The notes under the pieces are model-generated. The model worked only from the letters and a program-made list of their open reading frames with translations, had not been told where the DNA came from and made no database searches. From assembly GCA_038231615.1 (NCBI GenBank), contig JBBRLA010000378.1, positions 1 to 8,198 of the forward strand: 8,198 bases of DNA, read 5' to 3'. Source of the DNA: JBBRLA01 sp038231615. GTDB lineage: Bacteria; Myxococcota_A; Polyangia; Palsa-1104; JAEUJZ01. Positions 1 to 4,643 of the stretch are shown in pieces; position 1 is the stretch's first letter; each line of letters starts with the position of its first letter. Made by a program: the position numbers and the translations under genes.

Positions 1-63
1 CTTGCCCTCTTCGAAATAGCCCTGGAATGTGTCCTTGTAGCGGTCCTTCAGTTGGGAAAGCAT
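1..63 (-). CDS. 5' end of an unknown protein gene, cut by the window edge
   Basis: Only the first 21 codons lie in the window. The ATG is at 61-63 on the minus strand and the frame is open to position 1. The peptide begins MLSQLKDRYKDTFQGYFEEG. It is hydrophilic and probably helical, without a signal peptide or any motif I recognise. The start is supported by a good ribosome binding site: GGAG on the minus strand near positions 70-73, six to seven bases before the ATG, in the context TTTTGGAGACCCAG. It is the last of a leftward gene series after the GST-like gene, separated from it by an 11-bp tandem repeat that ends 17 bases before this start. Function is unknown, and too little is present to exclude a chance frame. 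Confidence 0.55.
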   Translation of the reverse strand, partial: MLSQLKDRYKDTFQGYFEEGK

Positions 64-80
64 CTGGGTCTCCAAAAGTC

Positions 81-146
81 GTTTCCGGCACGTTTCCGGC
101 ACGTTTCCGGCACGTTTCCGGCACGTCTCTGTCACGTTTCCGGCAC
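81..146. repeat. 11-bp tandem repeat, six units
   Basis: Six head-to-tail copies of GTTTCCGGCAC (minus strand GTGCCGGAAAC) run from 81 to 146. Units at 81, 92, 103, 114 and 136 are identical. The unit at 125-135 is diverged (GTCTCTGTCAC). A seventh, partial copy with changes follows at 147. The array overlaps the last codons of the GST-like gene, and the diverged unit supplies its stop codon. The array also forms the region immediately upstream of the leftward gene starting at position 63. The unit length is close to one helical turn, so identical sites would lie on one face of the DNA. Whether it binds a protein or is simply a slippage-prone minisatellite cannot be told from sequence. Confidence 0.93.
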
Positions 147-773
147 GTCCGGCCACACGCCCCGCCAGCTGGGTCGGGCGTGCATTCGCTCGATGAAGGA
201 TTGCAGGAGCCGCCACTCGGACAGGTCCACCTTCACGTCGGCCAGCAGGTCCAGGGAGCTGATCATCGCGAAGTCCGAGACGCAGGGCTGCGCGCCGAGG
301 AGAAACCGGGGGCGGCCCCGCCGAAAGTGCTCGTCCAGCAGCGCCAGCAGGTGGCGCAGGTCCTCGCGGTGGTGCTTGATCAGGTCCGGGTGCCGCTGCT
401 CCTCCTCAGTGAAGCAAAGCTCCTCGTAGAGGTCGGAAATCACCCGGGACAGTTCGGTCCCCTGGAAGAAGAGCCACTGCATGGCCTCGGCCCGCCCCCG
501 GGTCGAGTGGGGCAGAAGGCGCGCACTTGAGAAGCGATCGGCCAGATAGGTGACGATGGGCCCCGACTCGGAAAGCTGCATCCCGCCATCCACCAGGACC
601 GGCACCCGGCCCACGGGATTCAGGCGCAGGAAGCGCCGCTCGTGTTGCTCGCCGCGGTCCAGATCGACCCGCACGGAGCGCCATTTCACCGGCGCCACCG
701 CCTCGATCTCGCGCAGGATCAGCCGCACCTTCACGCAGTTCGGCGACCAGGGATCATCATAAAGCGTTAGCAT
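132..773 (-). CDS. Glutathione S-transferase-like protein
   Basis: The product is a 213-aa cytosolic protein with the two-domain GST architecture and a typical length. Residues 1-80 form the thioredoxin-like domain: the start MLTLYDDPWSPNC has Ser10 and Cys13 as candidate catalytic residues. NPVGRVPVL follows with the cis-proline at Pro58, then the glutathione-binding Glu69-Ser70 in LSESGPIVTYLADR. Residues 90-205 are the all-helical domain, with the conserved VSDFAM turn around Asp167. The pattern suits beta/theta-like or SspA-like members; the true substrate is unknown and it could be a non-catalytic or regulatory GST. The ATG at 773 is preceded on the minus strand by AGGA about nine bases away, inside a small hairpin. 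The last codons (VPET, stop) come from the adjacent 11-bp repeat, so the native C-terminus may have been replaced. It lies 139 bases downstream of the FrnE-like gene, probably in one redox-related transcript. Confidence 0.88.
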   Translation of the reverse strand: MLTLYDDPWSPNCVKVRLILREIEAVAPVKWRSVRVDLDRGEQHERRFLRLNPVGRVPVLVDGGMQLSESGPIVTYLADRFSSARLLPHSTRGRAEAMQWLFFQGTELSRVISDLYEELCFTEEEQRHPDLIKHHREDLRHLLALLDEHFRRGRPRFLLGAQPCVSDFAMISSLDLLADVKVDLSEWRLLQSFIERMHARPSWRGVWPDVPET

Positions 774-794
774 GCCCGGACATCCTATCCGGGC
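774..794. promoter_or_regulatory. Perfect 7-bp inverted repeat over the GST ribosome binding site
   Basis: GCCCGGA (774-780) and TCCGGGC (788-794) are exact inverted copies separated by seven bases (CATCCTA). On the minus strand the loop reads TAGGATG and contains the likely Shine-Dalgarno AGGA of the GST-like gene. The stem ends directly at the ATG. It could be an RNA hairpin that limits translation initiation or a DNA operator palindrome. The structure is seen; a regulatory role is inferred. Confidence 0.4.
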
Positions 795-912
795 CGCGAG
801 CGGTCGTACAGTGGCACAGTGGCTGGCTCAACCGGGTGCTCGCCTAACCGGCCAGGAGGCCATGCCGCCAAGGGCGGAACGGGTCATCGGCGATTCCGCC
901 TTGCCGCGGGCC

Positions 913-1617
913 TCAGGCGCAGCCCTCGGGTCCGCAGACCGCCCCCTCGGCAGGGTTCGCCTCCTCGGCAGGGGGGTCAAAGGCATGCATCATGACTTCC
1001 AGGAGCGCCTCCGCCGGCTGTGCCCCGGAGAGGCCGTATCGTCTCCCGATCACGAAGAACGGCACGCCGCGGATGCCGGCCGCCTCCGCCTCCGCCTCAT
1101 CGGCACGGACCTGGCTCGCGTACCCGTCCCCGGCCAGGGTGGCGCGCACCTCGTCGGGGTCCAGCCCGACTTCGCCGGCCAGCCGGCAAAGGACCTCGGG
1201 TTCGCCGATGGGCTCCCCCTGGGTCAGGTAGGCGCGGAGGAAGCGCTCCTTGACCGCCCCGCCCTTTCCGCGGGCGGCGGCCAGGTGCAGCACCCGGTGG
1301 GCGTCGAAGGTGTTGCCGGGACGAATGTTCTCGAAGTGGAACTCCAGCCCGTCCTGCGCCGCCGTCTCGGTCATCGTGCGGATCATCTGTTCGGCCCTGG
1401 GGACCGGGACGTCGTACTTCTTCGCCAGCCGCGTTGCATAGGACATCGACCCATAAAGGGTCCGCGGCGCGCTCCGGTCCAGCTCGAAGGCACGCCAGCG
1501 GACCTCGACCGCCTCGGGATGGGGAAAGAGCGCCACGGCCGCCTCAAACCGGCGCTTGCCTACATAGCACCAGGGGCACGCGACATCGGACCAGATCTCG
1601 ACCCAGAGCTTCTTCAT
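913..1617 (-). CDS. frnE: FrnE-like DsbA-family thiol oxidoreductase
   Basis: The product is a 234-aa cytosolic member of the DsbA/FrnE family (2-hydroxychromene-2-carboxylate isomerase/DsbA fold), expected to catalyse thiol-disulfide exchange and implicated in oxidative-stress tolerance. The start MKKLWVEIWSDVACPWCYVG gives the CXXC active site C14-P-W-C17 with no signal peptide. Residues 102-109 (NTFDAHRV) are the family's helical-insert signature. GIRGVPFFVI at 181-190 carries the cis-proline Pro186 facing the active site. The C-terminus has a second cysteine pair, C228-GPEG-C233, matching the CX4C motif known in FrnE. I chose ATG 1617 because the family begins a few residues before the CPWC strand. 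The frame is open upstream to 1902, but that extension is unlike the family. No clear Shine-Dalgarno precedes this ATG, whereas a short upstream frame overlaps it by ATGA, so coupling is possible. The GST-like gene follows 139 bases later. Confidence 0.9.
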   Translation of the reverse strand: MKKLWVEIWSDVACPWCYVGKRRFEAAVALFPHPEAVEVRWRAFELDRSAPRTLYGSMSYATRLAKKYDVPVPRAEQMIRTMTETAAQDGLEFHFENIRPGNTFDAHRVLHLAAARGKGGAVKERFLRAYLTQGEPIGEPEVLCRLAGEVGLDPDEVRATLAGDGYASQVRADEAEAEAAGIRGVPFFVIGRRYGLSGAQPAEALLEVMMHAFDPPAEEANPAEGAVCGPEGCA

Positions 1618-1679
1618 CCAGATAACGTACGTCGTTCCAGCACCAGCGCCCGCAACCCCTTCCGGTGATTCGCTTTCAT
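1614..1679 (-). CDS. Possible 21-aa leader peptide coupled to the FrnE-like gene
   Basis: A 22-codon frame starts at ATG 1677-1679 and ends at TGA 1614-1616, beginning MKANHRKGLRALVLERR. Its stop overlaps the start codon of the FrnE-like gene in the arrangement GGATGAAG. A convincing Shine-Dalgarno (GGGAG, in GGGAGACGGCCAG) precedes it by about eight bases, while the FrnE-like gene lacks one. The pattern fits translational coupling. The peptide is basic and resembles nothing I can name. It may equally be the stub of a truncated gene, because it sits 18 bases behind the ATPase remnant. Confidence 0.35.
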   Translation of the reverse strand: MKANHRKGLRALVLERRTLSG

Positions 1680-1697
1680 CTGGCCGTCTCCCGTCCG

Positions 1698-1817
1698 CTA
1701 TCTTTGCTCTTCTCGGCGCTGCCGCAGAATGAATTGCCCCAGGAGTGGCACGGCAAACGAGTACTTGCCATGCCGGTTCTTGTAGACCAGCCCCGCCTCG
1801 CCCAGCGTAAAACGCGG
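1698..1817 (-). pseudogene. C-terminal remnant of an AAA-type ATPase
   Basis: A leftward frame ending at TAG (1698-1700) encodes about 38 residues, including GEAGLVYKNRHGKYSFAVPL followed by a basic tail ending REEQR. The segment GLVYKN...GKYSFAVPL looks like the wing and last strands of the winged-helix domain that closes many bacterial and archaeal AAA-type ATPases. Upstream of about position 1814 the same frame stays open but turns into a Pro/Ser/Arg string that is only the antisense of the rightward HTH fragment. The body of the gene is therefore missing. Recognition is by pattern only; the nucleotide-binding motifs are absent. Confidence 0.45.
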
Positions 1818-2011
1818 CGGAAGCGCTGGACGAGATCCTGGAGAAAGAGTACCGGCGCATCCTTCGGGAGCGGGTGAAAAAGGCCATCGACGTGATCGCC
1901 AAGCATATCTCCCAGAAACGGCTGGAGTCGTTGCTGGGTATTTCGCAAGGTTACCTGTCCCGGCTTCGCTCCGGGGAGCGCGAGTTTTGCAGCAGACTTG
2001 ATCTACGATAG
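1811..2011 (+). pseudogene. Truncated helix-turn-helix protein fragment
   Basis: A 66-codon frame, bounded upstream by TAA at 1808 and ended by TAG at 2009-2011, reads ALDEILEKEYRRILRERVKK and later HISQKRLESLLGISQGYLSR followed by LRSGERE. The second stretch is a Cro/XRE-like HTH (turn GIS, recognition helix QGYLSRL). There is no ATG or plausible start with a ribosome binding site, and after GERE the reading turns into unrelated sequence (FCSRLDLR). Both ends therefore appear lost. It resembles the middle part of a family of small DNA-binding proteins, often with an N-terminal zinc-finger, but I cannot name it. It abuts the ATPase remnant head to head at about 1811-1820 and runs into the start region of the following kinase gene. 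Confidence 0.5.
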
Positions 2012-2021
2012 GGTGCCGTTC

Positions 2022-3611
2022 ATGCAGTCCTCTTTGTTCCTCGCAGAACTAGATGAATATTTGCGCGGGCTGGCCATGCGACCGGGAGAGACCGGGCCCC
2101 CGACGGCGTCATGGGCGCGGGATCTGCTTCTACGAGCACTGCAGAGAGTGGAACATGGGGAGAGCCAGGCCAATAAACCCGACGTGACCGAATGGCTGAA
2201 GTTCTGGCGCACCGAGGACCGTATTGTTCGCTTCGTCTGGCGGCTGGATGCCCTGCTCAGGGCCGGCCTGGCGCGGGAGACCACGCCCGAAGGGCGGAGG
2301 CACCTCATCGAGATCGGGCTTTGCCGCTGGTTCGAGATCGATGACAAGCTGGAATCCACAGTCCGTACGCTGGAACTGGAACACCTCGTCGATGAGGCGG
2401 TACACTACGCCAAGGGGCAGGCCGGGATCCAGATGGAGAGCGTCGCCAGTTACGCCGCCGCCATCCGGGCTGTCACGCCCAAGGCCGGGGGCGTGGAGAT
2501 CACCCCGATCGGCCGCGTCTTCCTCGATCTTGTGGGAAAAGACGCGGTTCGCTGGCTCCTTCACGTCGAGGTCACGCAGTCGATCGGCCCCCAGGACCCG
2601 GCTCGCCTCAGCCGCGAGATGGCAGGCGACCTGTGCGAAAAATTGTATTGGTGGATGAATGCAAAGACCAAGTTGCAATTCTCTTGGCCTATCGTCGAGC
2701 GCCTCGCCAGCATGGGCCTCGTGAGTATCACCGGGAGGGACAAATCCAAGGCCCGCACAGTGACGGTGCTCCCGGTCGGCCGGGAACTGCTTGCCGAGTT
2801 GGAGAAACCCGAGGGCTCCCCGCTGGCGCTCCTGGCGAGCACGCTCAATGAGGATCTCATGGCCTCCGCGGTGAAGGCAGCTTCAGGCAAAGAGACCACC
2901 GCCTCCAGAGGCGAGACCGCCACCTCCATGTTCGCCGCCGAAGCCACGGCCCGCACGGCCCGCCTCGTGGTCCATGAAATCCGCAACACCCTGCTGCCGG
3001 TGCGCTCTTCTCTGGATTCGCTGTACCGAGAGATCCTGGTCGACTCGCCCGTGGACGCCCTCAACAAGCGCCGCCCGCTCATCGATCAGGGCCTCACCCG
3101 CATCTTCGAGTTCATCGATCAACTGAACCGCACCGCTAACCTGGCAGGAACGTCCTCTGAACTCTTCGATCCGGGCCCCGCGATCCGCGACGCAGTCTCT
3201 GGAGTACAAACCCGGGCCGCGGCACGATTGGATCTCAAGGTCCCCTCGTCCGGGCTGCCATCGCTACAGGGGAATCGTGGCAGGTTCGTCATGGCCCTGG
3301 TAAACCTCCTGCGCAACGCATTCCAGCACGGTGGTGAAAAGCTGACAGCCATTCGAGTCCATGCAGAGCCCACGGACAACACGCGGGCGATTCTCATCAC
3401 GGTCGAAGACGATGGGCAGGGTGTACCAGGGGACCTGCGCGAGGAGATCTTCACCGAGGGAGTCTCGCTTTCTCCTAACGGGACCGGCCTCGGCCTGGCG
3501 TTGGTCCGCGAGGTATTTGAGCAGGAATTCAGAGGAATCGTGGTTTGCGATCCATCCCCGCTGGGCGGTGCGAGGTTCCGCATCCGAGTTTCTACAGGAG
3601 CCTCTTCATGA
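2022..3611 (+). CDS. Soluble histidine kinase with novel N-terminal sensory half
   Basis: The product is a 529-aa protein without signal peptide or membrane segment, so cytosolic. The C-terminal third is a histidine kinase. The H-box is RLVVHEIRNTLLPV with phospho-acceptor His318. The N-box is ALVNLLRNAFQHG (Asn432). The G1 box is VEDDGQGVP (463-469), the F-box EEIFTEGVS, and the G2 box NGTGLGLALV (486-495). Residues 1-300 match no common sensor domain (no PAS, GAF or HAMP). Two stretches, ITPIGRVFLDLV (160-171) and VLPVGRELLAEL (250-261), look like the ends of winged-helix modules, and the region is rich in Trp. I use ATG 2022, preceded by AGGG at 2009-2012. The frame is also open from TTG 1998, which would add eight residues. 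Its TGA overlaps the next gene's ATG (ATGA), so kinase and receiver-nuclease are translationally coupled and almost certainly partners. The signal sensed is unknown. Confidence 0.88.
   Translation: MQSSLFLAELDEYLRGLAMRPGETGPPTASWARDLLLRALQRVEHGESQANKPDVTEWLKFWRTEDRIVRFVWRLDALLRAGLARETTPEGRRHLIEIGLCRWFEIDDKLESTVRTLELEHLVDEAVHYAKGQAGIQMESVASYAAAIRAVTPKAGGVEITPIGRVFLDLVGKDAVRWLLHVEVTQSIGPQDPARLSREMAGDLCEKLYWWMNAKTKLQFSWPIVERLASMGLVSITGRDKSKARTVTVLPVGRELLAELEKPEGSPLALLASTLNEDLMASAVKAASGKETTASRGETATSMFAAEATARTARLVVHEIRNTLLPVRSSLDSLYREILVDSPVDALNKRRPLIDQGLTRIFEFIDQLNRTANLAGTSSELFDPGPAIRDAVSGVQTRAAARLDLKVPSSGLPSLQGNRGRFVMALVNLLRNAFQHGGEKLTAIRVHAEPTDNTRAILITVEDDGQGVPGDLREEIFTEGVSLSPNGTGLGLALVREVFEQEFRGIVVCDPSPLGGARFRIRVSTGASS
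3596..3611 (+). promoter_or_regulatory. Ribosome binding site and ATGA coupling junction
   Basis: AGGAG at 3596-3600 lies seven bases before ATG 3608, and the kinase TGA (3609-3611) overlaps that ATG. This decides the start of the receiver-nuclease gene against an upstream in-frame ATG at 3545, and indicates coupled, near-stoichiometric synthesis of kinase and nuclease. Confidence 0.8.
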
Positions 3612-4519
3612 CATCTTCCCTCCGAATTTTGTTTGTCGACGACGACCAACCTTTCAACCAGACCTTCTCCGACCGATTGACCGAGGAGGGCTATGCGGTG
3701 GAATCGGCGCTTACCACGCAGGACGCACTCAAGCGGCTCGATGAACGGCCCTTCGATCTGGTGCTCCTCGACCGCCGATTCGAGAAGCTGGACACCGGGA
3801 TCGACGTGATCGGACAGATCCGCAACCTGGCCCCTGCGGCCAAGATCATCCTCATCACGGCGTATGCGGATGCGGCTTCGGTGAAGCGGGCCTTCGAGGA
3901 AGGGGTCTATGAATACCTGGAAAAGACCGGGTACTTCGAGGCGATCCTGCTGATCAAGGTCCGCAATGCGCTGGAGGCCGTGCGCGAGAGGCGCTTCGCT
4001 GCGCTGGCGAATGGCAAGCGGGAGGAAGTCATCAAGACGTTGTGGCAGGAGGTAAAGACCGAGAAGAGCCGCAAGCGCAAGGGCCGCCTGCTGGAAGACT
4101 TGCTTTTGGTCTTGTTCAAGTCGATCCCCGGGTTCGAGCGAGCGGAGACGAATGAGCGAAGCGTGGATGAGGAGTTCGATCTGCTGATCCCGAACGAGTC
4201 GCCCGATCCCTTCTGGCAAAGGGAGTCCCAGTACTTCCTGGTGGAGTGCAAGCACTGGTCCGCGCCCGTCGATCCGCAGGAGATCGATCGCTTGCAGCAA
4301 AAAATGTCCCGGCGGCATGGCCGCTGCCAACTCGGGTTCTTCGTAGCGCTCAAGGGGTTCACCGCGGGCGTTGAGACGACCCTCGCCGCGTCGCGCATGC
4401 AGCCGATCGCCATTGCCACGGTGCAGGCCCCGGAACTACAACGCCTGGTCGAGGCGGGCCCACAGCGCAACGAGGTCCTGAAAGAGATCCACCGCAGAAG
4501 CGTGCTGCGAGGGGGCTGA
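3608..4519 (+). CDS. Response regulator fused to a PD-(D/E)XK restriction-endonuclease-like domain
   Basis: The product is a 303-aa protein. Residues 5-125 are a receiver domain: LRILFVDDD has the acidic pair Asp12/Asp13, the phospho-acceptor is Asp55 in LVLLDRRF, the switch Thr84 is in LITAYAD, and the conserved Lys106 is in YLEKTG. The usual MP after the aspartate and P after the lysine are missing. A basic helical linker follows (about 126-160, with KSRKRKGR). Residues 159-270 look like an Mrr/PD-(D/E)XK nuclease core. Glu163 is in the first helix, Asp191 in EEFDLLI, and Glu213-Cys-Lys215 in YFLVECKHW, then a helix with Gln224-Glu225. All catalytic positions appear intact. Thus phosphorylation probably gates a nuclease or a DNA-binding nuclease relative. 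I start at ATG 3608 because AGGAG lies seven bases upstream (3596-3600) and the receiver begins at once; the frame is open 63 bases further up. It overlaps the kinase stop by ATGA. No clear terminator follows. Confidence 0.82.
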   Translation: MTSSLRILFVDDDQPFNQTFSDRLTEEGYAVESALTTQDALKRLDERPFDLVLLDRRFEKLDTGIDVIGQIRNLAPAAKIILITAYADAASVKRAFEEGVYEYLEKTGYFEAILLIKVRNALEAVRERRFAALANGKREEVIKTLWQEVKTEKSRKRKGRLLEDLLLVLFKSIPGFERAETNERSVDEEFDLLIPNESPDPFWQRESQYFLVECKHWSAPVDPQEIDRLQQKMSRRHGRCQLGFFVALKGFTAGVETTLAASRMQPIAIATVQAPELQRLVEAGPQRNEVLKEIHRRSVLRGG

Positions 4520-4643
4520 ACATCGTCACACCGGCTGGAGTGAACGCAGATCTCAGGCGAGAAGCAAGGGGGGCTTTGGCGCCGGCCTGTCCAGTAGCCT
4601 CTGGGGCGGATCCGGGCTAGACTTTCTCGCCGGTGATGAAGAC

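Noticed and set aside
823..843. TGGCACAGTGGCTGGC as a possible sigma-54 site upstream of the GST-like gene
   Set aside because: The -12 part reads CTGGC in place of TTGCW, and the orientation is away from the GST-like gene it would have to serve.
772..1668. A 298-codon plus-strand frame opposite the FrnE-like gene
   Set aside because: The minus strand has CPWC, the cis-proline loop and family length; the plus-strand reading has no motif.
1746..1770. TGGCAC...TTGC resembling a sigma-54 promoter
   Set aside because: The spacing between the two elements is far too long for the -24/-12 arrangement, and the bases lie in the ATPase remnant.
3119..4330. A 403-codon minus-strand frame opposite the kinase/nuclease junction
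   Set aside because: It crosses two well-supported plus-strand genes and their coupled start, and shows no domain or plausible start context.
4556..4631. 8-bp inverted repeat GGCGAGAA / TTCTCGCC flanking 60 bases upstream of the membrane kinase start
   Set aside because: The spacing is long, the arms are short for this GC content, and no promoter element or terminator T-run accompanies them. Chance cannot be excluded.
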